From Volvox africanus (taxonomy: Eukaryota > Chlorophyta > Chlorophyceae > Chlamydomonadales > Volvocaceae), in contig BSDZ01000017.1 of assembly GCA_030268105.1 (NCBI GenBank), positions 1 through 64,000 of the forward strand: a stretch of DNA of 64,000 nucleotides, read 5' to 3'. The position numbers and the translations under genes were made by a program. The notes below the pieces were generated by a model that saw nothing but the letters and a program-made list of their open reading frames with translations, was not told the DNA's origin and did no database searches. Position 1 is the stretch's first letter. Each line of letters opens with the position of its first letter. Of this stretch, positions 32,812-43,520 are shown one piece after another.

Positions 32812-33159
32812 TGTTAAGTTGTGGACGGTGCAAACCGTCACAGTTACCGATCTAGCAGTTGCAGGGCGGCAATTGTGACAGGCAGTTGCAGTGTGCAAGG
32901 TGATAGGTGCTGAGCAGCCGCCAAGTGGTAGGAAGTTGCTGGTGGTAGGTGCTGGGCAACTACCCAATGGTAGAGAGCTGCATACTGCAGTGCTCCAGGG
33001 AGTGGTTGATCAGAAGCCATCAGAACTAGTATTTAAGGGTACCTGAGCTCTGCAATAGTCACCCAACAGCTAGCAATCGTCTAGTGTCTTATACATCTGA
33101 CCTCCTCTGACCTCTGTAATACTTCATAGCAGCTTTATACTTCCTTTATCTCCTTAACA
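32812..33159 (+). repeat. Complete Copia LTR, 348 bp, shared by copies 2 and 3
   Basis: The ends are TGTTAAG and CTTAACA, inverted repeats of each other. A TATTTAAG box near 33029 could be its promoter. It follows a polypurine tract on the left and is followed immediately by a primer-binding site on the right. The same LTR therefore acts as 3' LTR of copy 2 and 5' LTR of copy 3, a head-to-tail arrangement. Confidence 0.94.
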
Positions 33160-33182
33160 GGTTATGAGCCCCACCTGGGCGC
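33160..33182 (+). other. Copia primer-binding site for the initiator tRNA anticodon arm
   Basis: GGTTATGAGCCCC starts exactly at the LTR edge and is complementary to the anticodon loop and 3' stem of initiator methionine tRNA (GGGCTCATAACC). Drosophila copia and yeast Ty5 use this half-tRNA priming. There is no TGG start, so 3'-CCA priming is excluded. The rest of the match is imperfect. Confidence 0.8.
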
Positions 33183-33203
33183 TCTGAGAGAACCAAGAAC
33201 AAC

Positions 33204-33728
33204 ATGGGCAAGGACAAGTTGGCTGAACCCCTCGATCTCAACAACTACTCTACATGGGCCTATCGGTTTGAGAACTTGTGTGCTGAGCATAACTTGAACA
33301 GGGCGCTGTTGACTGAGCCGGTTACAGATGAAGAGGTCGCTGCATCGGAGCGAGTGAAGACTCTGCTGGTGAAGAATGTGAAGGACTGCCATCTGCCGGT
33401 CATCAAGGCATCGCCGAACGCCAAAATGGCGTGGGATGGCCTTGCTGCGATTTTTGCCGCCAACAACCATGCCCGCAGATCTCAGCTGCGTCAGGAGTAT
33501 ACTAAGCTGGCGATGAAGAAGGGAGAGGCCCTGCCGGTGTACCTTGCAAGAGTGCGGGAGCTACACACAGATCTGCTGAAGGTGGGCCAGGCCACCAGTG
33601 AACAAGACATGACGTATGCAATGCTGACGGGTCTACCTCAGAAGTATGAGGTGATAGTGTCGATTTTGACGACACAGTCTGGTGAGCTTACGCTGTCTAG
33701 TGCAACCGCACAACTGCTGGCGTTCGAC
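33204..33728 (+). pseudogene. gag: Copia copy 3 gag, truncated
   Basis: It starts MGKDKLAEPLDLNNYSTWAY, the usual Copia Gag opening (N-Y-x-x-W). About 175 residues of the UBN2-like gag domain follow, including ANNHARRSQLRQEYTKLAM, LPVYLARVRELHTDLL and MLTGLPQKYEVIV. It stops matching a real protein at about 33728, where G+C tract 3 begins. No knuckle, protease or integrase is left. Confidence 0.9.
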
Positions 33729-33966
33729 CCGGGCCCGGGCCGGGCCCCGGGGGCCCCCCTGGGGCCCCCCCCCCGGGCCGCGGGGCCCCCCGGGGGCCCC
33801 CGGGGGCCCCCCCCGGGGCCCGGGCGGCCCCCGGGGGCCGGGGGCGGGGCCCGGGGCCGGGGGCCGGGCCCGGGGCCGGGGGCCGGGCCCGGGGCGGGGG
33901 CCCGCCCCCGGGGGCCCAGGGGGCCGGCCCCGGGGGCCGGCGGGCCCCGGCCGGGGTCCGCGGGCC
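33729..33966. other. G+C-only tract 3 between Copia gag and E LTR
   Basis: About 240 bases of G and C runs with very few A or T. The right edge enters the E LTR at AATGCGTAGGTCGG, the point complementary to where tract 1 left it (LTR base ~27). Tracts 1 and 3 thus bracket the whole Copia insertion. Confidence 0.65.
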
Positions 33967-35074
33967 CCAATGCGTAGGTCGGTGCGACGCTACAAGGCAG
34001 TGTGCTATGACACATATGAATGAACTTGCATGAACATAAATGTATTCGCATACATTTATATATGTTTTGGCATGTTACCATCATACATTGCGACATCACA
34101 TCATGGCTGATCCGCCTAACATGCATGAAATCCCGAAGCATTGAAGTGCGCATTATGCTCATGCTATGGAGCAATAAGTAATATTATTTGATATAATATT
34201 ACATCATTGTGGCATACGTAGGGAACGCCGCACTCGTCGCGATACATGCCTTGCAACCGAATATCGTTATTCGGACCCTTGCATCATGCGAATGCTGGAA
34301 AGGCTTATCGATTGTTATACACGAACATCGCCTATACGCAGTAGGGTTGTCACACTTAGGATCAGCCTCCTAGTGTGAGTTGTACGGCGTCACGATGCTG
34401 CGAGTATAACAGATGCGAGGACGGCTAAGTAAGGTAAGATATTTTGATACCGGAGAACACTTCTGTGTTCAACATTATTATTGCTAATCACTATTATACT
34501 TAGCCCGAGCTAAGCCTGAACTTCGCTTATCACCGCCGCGTGATGATTGCTTGCTTCTGGCACTGACGGTGATTACATCAATTGCATCGCTTCAGTCTGT
34601 ACTGTTGTAAGTTATATCTCTTCTTGTCTTGAAGTCTTCCGCTGTCTTTGTTTGCTCTCGATTGCCTTGCTGTACTTGCAAGTGCTCTTGTTTTGAGTGA
34701 GCAACACTCATATGCAAATGAATCACAATGCAAGTAATAAGGGAGGGGCCGGGCGTTTTGCATTAGCAGGTTAAGAGCCCCGAGCACATGTGCGCGGCTG
34801 GATGAGAGGTCGCCGGGTCGAATCCCGCTGGCTGTTGGCCACGGCAGAGTGGCCGGGATGAGGCAGCCATGGGGAATACGTGAGGACTGACGGAGTGTCG
34901 CTCACGGGGGCGTGATAAGAATGAGCAACATTCATATATAAGTAAATGACAGAGCAAGTAATACGGCCCAGGGAGGGGCTGGGCGCTTTGCTAACATTAA
35001 CAGCTCTCGCATCGGTATCGAAAGCCTTCAGACGCGCAGATATCTATGAGCAAACCCGAAGGAGAGGTACAACA
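33967..35074 (+). repeat. Element E 5' LTR, main part, containing a TRIM
   Basis: It continues the LTR from its 28th base and ends GGTACAACA at 35074. The miniature element (34689-35002) interrupts it between copies of GCTCT. Without the insertion it matches 38973-39780 with numerous substitutions, so E is old. Confidence 0.9.
34689..35002 (+). mobile_element. TRIM-like miniature LTR element, 314 bp, Copia-type signals
   Basis: Terminal direct repeats of 80 bp (34689-34768) and 90 bp (34913-35002) share GAGCAACA, GCAAGTAATA and GGGAGGGGC blocks, and the outer ends are TGTT and AACA. GCTCT is duplicated at 34684-34688 and 35003-35007. Immediately after the left repeat is GGTTAAGAGCCCC, one base from the Copia primer site GGTTATGAGCCCC. 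Just before the right repeat is a CGGGGGCG tract like the Copia one. The 144-bp interior has no coding capacity. Mobilisation by the Copia family is inferred. Confidence 0.85.
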
Positions 35075-35548
35075 AATTGGTATCGAGACAGGTTCGTTGC
35101 CTAACTGTCTCTTTGTGTCAAATCGGAAGTAGGTTCTTTCCATGGCGAGTACCAGCAATGAACCACCTGGACCGCTAGATACTCTTGCCGAAGACCTGGG
35201 CCACGCCGTGTTGGACGCCGCTGCTTCCGGTTTGTAATTGTTTTGATTGCTTTGGTCTAAATTGCTGCACTTGTTGTGTAAGTGTACGCTCTGAGTCGCA
35301 GGTAATCTCAGTGCTCCGGCATTGCTTGCCGCAACGACTGAGACTGGCTTGCACCTGGACCAGTTGGCGATTCTTATCGCCCAAACTACGGAGATTAGGA
35401 CTCAGCTGGGCAAGTACTTGCTGAATCTACTTAATCTTCTCAAGAGTACTGTCGGTAGGCTCACCAAATTGTTTGTACTCTTGTTTTGTCTTTGCTGTAG
35501 AAGTTGTCTTCTATTACGCAAGCTTAGGGTATTGCCTCGTGTTCCATG
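35075..35548 (+). other. Element E leader, primer-binding site and degenerate short ORFs
   Basis: The primer site TGGTATCGAGACAGG begins at 35078. The 31-codon leader ORF (start near 35142) is still open with several amino-acid changes relative to D. The second leader ORF has lost its frame after VGRLTK. Confidence 0.6.
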
Positions 35549-36076
35549 TCTGTGGGACGCGACGATATGCCGCTTACTAGCTTAGCAAGCCAACCCGAAT
35601 TTGTTGTGGCTTCTAGAGCTACGGAAATAGGTCTTGAGACTGTTGGCACGCGAACTACTCAAGAACCCCTTGGCCTTCAGACCCCTGCCCACTTAATTGT
35701 GCCGCGTTCAGCAGTCAATACAAATATGGACAACATTGCTGAGCCACGGGTCCTTCCACTACCTTAAACGCAAGGGCATGCTGCCATTCCCGAGGTGATG
35801 AGATTGACAATTCCCGTACCTAGGCTTAAAATCTCGCTGAATGAAAACCCTAAGACACCAGGCCATGGCATAGCCGATTCAACTCGTACAAGCATGATGC
35901 TAAGAAGTATCTCCAGGCGGTGCATGGTGGAGATAATGATGGTATCAGGTTCTCCTTGTTGGCAACACCCTCGAGGGTGCGGCAAAGGACTGGTACGATG
36001 AATGGACCAACGCCCGGATTGACTACACGTTTGACGAGTTGATTTCTGCTCTGCTCGCACGGTTTGCTACTGAGGT
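35549..36076 (+). pseudogene. gag: Element E gag remnant
   Basis: It begins in the SVGRDDMPLTSLASQPEF region, with a TAA at 35765-35767 where other copies have Gln. A frameshifted IADSTRTS/KDWYDEW segment follows, up to FDELISALLARFATE. It is then fused to pol sequence by a deletion that removes the gag C-terminus and the start of pol. Confidence 0.83.
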
Positions 36077-36470
36077 ACACCACGCCGTCCCCTGTCGTCT
36101 ATCGATCTGTCAAACCACGTGGTTTTGTTCATCCCCTTGTCTCTGCGTGAGATGTCGGAACAGTTGGCCGTGTACAGGAGATGTAGGCATCAATATCCGG
36201 GCACCGCTGCATGTGTATTACTCCCTGCTTTCTGTCGGCGCAAGAAGGAGGCATTGTTAAGGGGTATGCGGTGTGTCCACCGGTTCGAGCCAGGCACCAT
36301 TTTGTTTAATGGTGTGGATCGGGAGGGTACGCTGGCTCCGTGGCCAGGCACACCCTACTCGGTTGACGTTTTGTACGAAGCTCCTGACGGGGGTGCCGTA
36401 GGTTACGGACCCGCCCTAAGTGCACTAACGTTATCTGCTGGGCAGTCGCTCGTAGATAACCGTGTATATA
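36077..36470 (+). pseudogene. pol: Element E pol N-terminal domain up to the shared deletion
   Basis: It encodes [29 protein letters not shown] and [11 protein letters not shown], then ends at DNRV. The junction (about 36465-36471) has the same 5-nt ATATA-type filler as element B and joins the same point in RT, removing the protease and part of RT. Confidence 0.88.
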
Positions 36471-38912
36471 TGAGTATAAGGTCCTATCGTTTGGGTTGAC
36501 GAATGCCCCTGCGACGTTTCAGGCGGTTATGGACCGCATGTTTAGGCCGTTTATCGACAGGTTCGTTGTTTGCTACCTGGATGACATCTTGGTTTATTCT
36601 AAGACGTGCGAGGAGCACCTGGAGCATCTTCGGCTCGTGCTCGATGTGATGAGGCGGGAGCAATTGTTTGCTAAATGCGCCAAATGCTTTTGGTCACAGC
36701 CTCAGGTGGAATATTTGGGCCACATTGTGTCGGCCACCGGTGTGAAGATGGACCTGCGGAAGGTCGCCGTGGTTCGCGATTGGCCCGCGCCTCAGAACCT
36801 CACGGAGCTGCGTAAGTTCCTTGGCTTGACCAATTATTTCCGTAAGTTCATTGAAAAATACTCCATCATTGCGGCCCCGCTTACTAACTTAACTCGCAAA
36901 GGTGTTTTCGTTTCGCTCGAGTCGTGGACATCACAATGCCAGCGGGCATTCGAAGAGCTCAAGCGAACCGTTGCTGAAGATGTCACCCTTGCATTCCCTG
37001 ATTACTTGTTGCCGTTTCGTGTGGAGGTTGTGTCTGATGCCTCAGTGTATGGAAGCGGCGCTGTATTGTTACAGGAAGGTCGACTGATCGCCTTCACGAG
37101 TAAGAAGTTTTCTGGTGCGGAGATTCGCTATACCACCGGGTAACAGGAGCTTCTGGCAGTGCTGCATGCTTTAAAGGAATGGCGCTGTTACCTCGAGGGA
37201 CGCCCATTTACTTTAAAGACTGACCACAAGCCCCTAACGTTTTTGCAAAGTGTTCCGACGTTGAACCGCCGTCAGGCTAGGTGGATGGAATACCTAGCTA
37301 GGTTCGACTGCACCTGGGAGTACATTGCCAGTAAACTAAATATTGCCGATGCTCTCAGTCGACATCCGTCGCTACACACTGCAATTTTGGCAGCACCTGT
37401 TGTGCGACCGCATAACGAGGAGGTGCCGATCACGACGGACCTCACAGAGCGGTTGAAGGTGGCCTACAACGCAGATGCCTGGTTCTCGGAGCCAGCTAAT
37501 GTGGAATACCTTCGCAAGCAGAATGGCCTTTGGCTACGGACGGAGGGTGCAGCTACGCAAATCGTCGTTCCGAACGACGACGCGCTACACTACGACATCC
37601 TTGCGCGGTTCCACGAGGACCCGTTAGCAGGACACCCTGGTAGCAAGCGGTTGGTCGAGTTGGTGCAACGTTCATTCTGGTGGTCTCGCTTGGCTAAAGA
37701 TGCGGAGAACTTCGTCCAGACATGCAGTCTGTGCCAGCGCAATAAGGCTTTGTCCGGTAAGGGGCATGGGTTGTTGCAACCGTTGCCTGTCCTGGATGGG
37801 CCTTGGGAAAGTGTTTCCATGGACTTCGTAGTCGTGCTGCCCAAAACTGAGGGGGGATATGATGCGGTGTTTGTGATGGTCAATCGTCTGACTAAGATGG
37901 TCCACCTAGCACCATGCACATCGTCCTGCACGGCTGAACAAACGGCACGTTTGTTTTTCGACAATTTGGTTCGGTTACAGGGTATTCCCAAAAACGTGAT
38001 CTCTGACCGCGGTGGGCAGTTCACGTCTAAGTTTTGGGAAGCGCTCTGCAAGCTAGTTGGCATGCGAGTCAACCTGAGCACAGCGTACCATCTGCAAACT
38101 GATGGTCAAACTGAACACACAAACCGTACATTGGGTGATTTGTTGCGCAATTATGCTGGTCGCACACCCCTCGTTTGGGATACGTTTTTGAGTGCGGCAG
38201 AACTCGCGCTTAACAACGCTGTTAACCGCTCTACAGGCAAAAGTCCGTACTTTCTCAACTACGGGTTTCACCCCACGCTACCCGTGTGGCGTGAGTTGGA
38301 GGTGAACGTGCCTGCTGCTAAGCTCTTTGCCAAGTCTTTTATGTCCCGTATCACAGACGCAAAGGCGTGTTTGGACGCGGCGCAGCAACGAACGACGGAG
38401 TACTACAACAAATCCAAGCAGGATGTGACGTTTTCGGAAGGGCAACTCGTGTTGCTAAGCACCAAGAACTTGCGTACCTTGGCCGATGGATCCCGAAAAT
38501 TTTTACCCCGCTGGATTGGTCCGTATCCTGTCGTGCGCATGGTCGGGAATGTGGCTGTTGAACTCGCATTGCCCCCTGACATGACCATTCACCCCACGTT
38601 TCACGTATCGCTTGTCCATCCTTATCGTGGTACGGAACCCGTCCCTGAGCCTGCTAACGCCCCTGCAGCGATTGAACCAGTTCCCGAGACCTGGATCGCT
38701 GGTAAACAGAAGTTTTACGATGTGGAGCGGGTGTTAGATTATCGCGCACGTCGTGTGGGCCGACACTGACGTAAGCGGACAGTACATGAGTACTTGGTCA
38801 AGTGGACAGGGTATACCAGCGAGCACAACTCATGGGAACCGGCACGCAACTTCTCGCAAGACATGAAGCCTCTGCTTGAAGAAGCCCGCAAACGTGCCAC
38901 GCAAACCCAATG
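36471..38912 (+). pseudogene. pol: Element E pol, RT mid-domain to chromodomain
   Basis: RT ([23 protein letters not shown]), RNase H, integrase (HHCC and DDE motifs) and chromodomain are all recognisable. A TAA at 37141-37143 replaces the Glu codon of TTGEQELL and is shared with B. A TGA near 38767 cuts off the chromodomain (38770-38912, [17 protein letters not shown]). Many substitutions, such as CKCFW-type and NRLTK, fit long decay. Confidence 0.9.
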
Positions 38913-38972
38913 ACCCCTGCAGTCGATGCTGTATGAAGCAGCGAGGACGCTGCATACGGGAGGGGGGATAAT

Positions 38973-39780
38973 TGTTGTGCTACGGTTCATTTCCCACCGA
39001 TGCGTAGGTCGGTGTGACGCTACAAGGCGGTGTGCTATGACACATATGAATGAACTTGCATGAACATAAATGTATTCACATACATTTATATATGTTTTGG
39101 CATGTTATTATCATACATTGCGACATCGCATCATGGCTGATCCGCCTAACATGCATGAAATCCCGAAGCATTGAAGTGCGCATTATGCTCGTGCTATGAA
39201 ACGATAAGTAATATTATTTGATATAATATTACTTCATTACAGCACACGTTGAGAGCGCCACACTCGTCACGATACATGCCTTGCAACCGAATATCGTTAT
39301 TCGGACCCTTGCATCATGCGAATGCCGGAAAGGCTTATCGATTGTTATACATGAACATTGCCTATACGCAGTAGGGTTGTCACACTTAGGATCGGCCTCT
39401 TAGTGTGAGTTGTACGGCGTCGCGATGCTGGGAGTATAACAGATGCGAGGACGGCTAAGTAAGATAAGATATTTTGATACCGGAGAACACTGGTGTGTTC
39501 AACATTATTCTTGCTAATCGCTCTCATACTTAGCCCGAGCTAAGCCTGAACTTGTCACCGCCGCGTGATGATTGCTTGCTTCTGGCGCTGACGGCAATTA
39601 CATCCATTGCATCGCTTCGGTCTGTAAGATTGCAAGTTATATCTCTTCTTGCCTTGAAGTCTTCTGCTGTCTTTGTTTGCTCTCGATTGCCTTGCTGTAC
39701 TTGCAAGTGCTCTCGCATCGGTATCGAAAGCCTTCAGACATGCAGATACTTATGAGCAAACCCGAAGGAGAGGTACAACA
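38973..39780 (+). repeat. Element E 3' LTR
   Basis: 808 bp, TGTTGTGC to GGTACAACA, preceded by a GGGAGGGGGGATAA polypurine tract (about 38957-38972) and followed by the GAACT duplication. Confidence 0.93.
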
Positions 39781-40138
39781 GAACTAACTTCAGGAGATTC
39801 TCCGATGACTCAGAGTATGCAGAAAAGAAAGGATGTACTACAAACTACTGCTGAGTCGCGTGGAGCTGAATCAAAGTCAAAGCGGTCAAGAATGAAGAAC
39901 AGATGGCTTACCAAGTGGGGATGTACACAAGCGGAGTTTGCGCAGCGATGACAATTGGGAGTTTGCCTTTGGTGCGCATCAAATCACCCTACGAGGAACT
40001 GTTTGCTCTTACCCCCGCTAGCCATAGGACTACGATCGACTGGCGAAGTACCTGATACGACCTCCGTTGGAATTGCTGGAGCAACGGACTAACATGAACA
40101 CTAAAATGTTCTCTAACGTGGAGTTATAACTTATATAC
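39781..40138 (+). pseudogene. gag: F2 gag C-terminus (C2)
   Basis: It continues gag from 20340 with SGDSPM, KRKDVLQTTAESRGAES and RWLTKWGCTQAEFAQ. A TGA near 39949 and a frameshift break it. A zinc knuckle of the CX2CX3HX4C type (CLWC..NHPTRNC) can be read in the next frame. Confidence 0.8.
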
Positions 40139-42943
40139 TGACTCGGGTTAATTTTGATGGTATCTTGCAATGTTTGTATGAGGAGACCCTTCGCTACCTT
40201 TGACTGAATAGTTCGATGGCCAGTATTCGTGTGCCCCTAACGAATCCTTTAGTTGTGATCGTGGTGAATCGTAGGAATGATGCAGAGGCAATCCACGGCT
40301 GGATCCTTTTGATGGTACCGAAGTCGATTTTGTTGATCAAATTTTCGGAACACCCACATGCTACGGGTGTCACTGACGACCTTATCTCGATGAAGTGATA
40401 AGCATTAAGGGATTGATCCCGTAGTCGTCTAATCGTTCAGGTTATCCCCAAGTAAGGGGATAAGCATCCCATCGTGGGCAGAATCACCCTTAGTCTGCGG
40501 TAGACCCTCTGTGTGTTAGGGCCCAATGAGTGCGACAAGGTCTCTTGGAGACAGCACAATATGGACATTGGGTGCCGTGACATAACAACAGTACCGCGCG
40601 CGCATCGATATGGAGTCCAGCACAATTGGCCATTGTGCAAAAAGGAACCTATCGCCTAAGGTACCTTGTCTGTCGTAACAAGATGTCACACCAGGGGAGG
40701 GCGGAACTGTGCGGAGCCTATGGTTAATTTCGTTCTAGTGGCGTTCGTCCGCCGAAATAAAGAACCCAAGCTTGAAGGGCGTAGAAGAAACCTATCACAT
40801 GATAAGGGGATGCCCCCATGAATTGCTTGTGAGGCCTTGGGTACAATCGATTGTTACCACCGCGCAGTCTCTTAGGGTTTTAGGGTTTTAGTTGGATGAA
40901 GTGAAGCGGCAAGTGAGGGATCTGCTCGCAAAGGGTATGATTCGGCCCAGCACATCGCTATATTCTGCACCAATATTGTTCGTTGGTAAAAAGGATGGGA
41001 CGTTGCACATGTGCATTGATTATCGGGGCTTCAATGCGACTACGATTAAAAATCACTACCCTTTGCCGCGCGTCGATGACCTGCTCGATAAGTTGAAAGG
41101 CTCAGCTTATTTTTCCTTGACTGATCTTCAGCAGGGGTATAATCAGATACGCATCGCTGCTTCTGATATTCCGAAAACCGCTTTTCGGACCCCCTTTGGT
41201 CACTTCAAGTACACAGTCTTGTCGTTTGGACTTACTAATGCGCCGCCACATTTCAAGCAGTGATGGATCGCATGTTCAGACCGTATATCGACAGGTTCGT
41301 CGTTTGTTATTTGGATGATATTTTAATATATTCCAAGACGCGCGAGGAGCACCTGAAGCATCTCGAGCTTGTGCTTGAGGTGATTAAGTGGGAGCAATTG
41401 TTTGCTAAATGCGCCAAATGTTCTTGGGCGCAGCCTCAGGTGGAGTATTTGTGCCACATCGTATCGGCCACTGGAATAAGGATGGACCCACGGAAGGTAG
41501 CTGTGGTTCGTGAATGGCCTGCACCTCAGAACCTCACCGAACTACGCCAGTTCTTAGGTTTGAACAACTACTTCCGTAAGTTTATTGACAAATACTCCAT
41601 CCTTGCGGCCCCGCTTACAAATCTGACGAGGAAAGGAGGTTTCGCTTCTCTCGAGGCATGGACATTCGGGTGTCAACGGGCATTTGAAGAGCTCAAGCGA
41701 ATCGTTGCCGATGACGTTACCCTCTCTTTCCCTGATTACTCGTTGCCGTTTCGTGTAGAAGTAATATCGGATGCTTCCCTACATGGAAGCGGCGCTGTAT
41801 TGTTACAGGAAGGACGACCGATCACCTTCAGGAGTAAGAAATTCTCGGGTGCGGAGACCTGATACACGACCGGAGAATAGGAGCTGTTGGCAGTTTTACA
41901 TGCTTTAAAGGAATGGCGCTGTTATCTCGAAGGCTGCCCTTTTACATTGAAGACCAACCACAAACTGCTAACATTCTTACAGAGTGTCCCCACACTTAAC
42001 AGACGACAAGTCAGGTGGATGGAGTATCTATCTCGTTTCGACTGTACATGGGAATATATCGCCGGCAGAATTAATATTGCTGACGCCCTCAGTTGACATC
42101 CGTCGCTACATGCTGCAATTTTAGCAAGCACCGATTACCTGCTCACGCAGTCAGGAGGTGCCGATAGCAGCGGACCTCGCGCAACGACTCAAGGTGGCGT
42201 ATGAAGTGGATCCATGGTTCGATTCACCAAGTAATGTGGAACATCTGCACAAGCGCAACGATTTATGGCTGCGGAAGGATGGCTCGACCACACAAATCAT
42301 CGTGCCGAATGACGACGCTTTGCGCCACGATATTCTTGCTCGGTTCCATGAGGACCCGTTAGCAGGACACCCTGGAAGTACACGTTTGGCAGGGCTAGTA
42401 CGACGCTCGTTCTGGTGGCCGCGCATGGTGAAGGATGTGGAAAACTTCGTGCAAAGGTGCAGTTTATGTCAGCGCAACAAAGCACTATCCGGTAAGGGCC
42501 AGGGTTTATTACAACCTTTACCTATACCAGATGCCCCTTGGGAAAGTGTTTCAATGGATTTCATAGTCGGGCTGCCCAAAACTGAGGGTGGATACGACTC
42601 GGTGTTTGTTATGGTCGATTGCTTGACCAAGATGGTTCACTTAGCCCCCTGCACCTTGTCTTGCACTGCTGAGCAAACAGCACGATTATTTTTCGATAAC
42701 GTGGTCCGATTGCATGGCGTTCCTAAAAATGTGATATCTGATCGCGGCGGTCAATTCACGTCTAAGTTTTGGGAAGCACTATGTGAACTTGTCGGTATGC
42801 ACGTTCATTTGAGCACAGCATATCATCCACAATCCGATGGGCAAACCGAACGCACAAATCACACGTTGGGCGATATGTTACAAAATTTCGTGGGACGCAC
42901 ACCCTCTGTTTGGGATACGTTTCTGACTTCGGCAGAATTCACG
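40139..42943 (+). pseudogene. pol: F2 pol (C2), heavily degraded
   Basis: Protease remnants (GVTDDLIS near 40365) are followed by [13 protein letters not shown] sequence near 40460. RT starts at 40892 ([26 protein letters not shown]) and is shifted near 41260, then resumes with CYLDDILIYSK. RNase H has stops near 41862 and 41878. Integrase runs 42158-42943 ([36 protein letters not shown]) and ends at SAEF, where the inverted block begins. A short telomere-like filler at 40872-40891 marks a deletion before RT. Confidence 0.85.
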
Positions 42944-43520
42944 AAGTCGGCTGTCAGACCCCGCGGGCAATGTTCATCATCCGGCTGGAGATGGTATGCT
43001 AGAATAGCTCAGGCCGAATATAGATGAGTACATCGTAGGTATGCGAATTAGATTGTGTTAAGTACGCGAGTACTTGATCCAAAGTAGCATCGAGCCGACT
43101 TCGGTCTTGAGGCGGCCGTCCTCACACCTATCACGCCGCGATACCGATGTGCAGTACAGGTCTCACTGGATTCCGATCTCAAGTGTGAGTACCTTCTTAG
43201 CACTGTCCTGAATATCGTGTAATCCGTGATATTAATGGTCGCGTTCTCGCATATGCGTATGGTTTATGACACAGATGAGGTAATAATATTTAAAGTATTA
43301 TTACGTGAGATATTATGCCAATAGATAGGTCGCACATTAATAGCAGCCTCGCATCAAACATGTTGACCGACAGTGTGATGTCGTAGATGATAATGCGACA
43401 TGCCTGATTAGCTAGATATACTCGGGTATATCATGCTAATATGATTATATCATGCTTCATAATGCTCGAATGTATTGTGGCTTACTTTGGTGTGAACGGT
43501 GATCAATTCGGCGTACAACA
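42944..43520 (-). repeat. F2 LTR, partial, inverted relative to C2
   Basis: It matches the minus-strand LTR of H (from about 60722) and ends GCGTACAACA, with a ~65-bp internal deletion. It is followed on the right by a polypurine tract and integrase on the minus strand, so it is the 3' LTR of that inverted piece. Confidence 0.85.

Larger units (their letters stand above)
20341..39780 (+). mobile_element. Element E: F1-like Gypsy, internally deleted; 5' LTR split by Copia array and TRIM
   Basis: The first 27 bp of the 5' LTR are at 20341-20367 and the rest is at 33967-35074. The 3' LTR is 38973-39780. GAACT is duplicated at 20336-20340 and 39781-39785, which ties these distant pieces into one insertion in F2 gag. 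The internal region has degenerate gag, a gag-pol deletion, the B-type pol deletion junction, a TAA at 37141-37143 and a TGA near 38767. The LTR subtype differs from A, B and D. Confidence 0.88.
9959..42943 (+). mobile_element. Element C2: F2 Ty3/Gypsy, split by three nested insertions
   Basis: The 5' LTR is at 9959-10853, followed by leader and gag. Gag is interrupted by B (duplication GCAGG), a tandem LTR (duplication ACCAG) and E (duplication GAACT). It resumes at 39781 with the gag C-terminus, then pol to about 42943, where an inverted block replaces the end of integrase and the 3' LTR. When the insertions are ignored, the coding pieces occur in order and align with element H. Several stops and deletions show it is dead. 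Confidence 0.85.

Noticed and set aside
34800..34860. Possible tRNA-like promoter boxes in the TRIM interior (GGTCGAATCCC resembling a B box, GGCAGAGTGG resembling an A box)
   Set aside because: The order is B before A, one T of the B box is missing, and no cloverleaf can be drawn, so a tRNA or SINE call is not supported.
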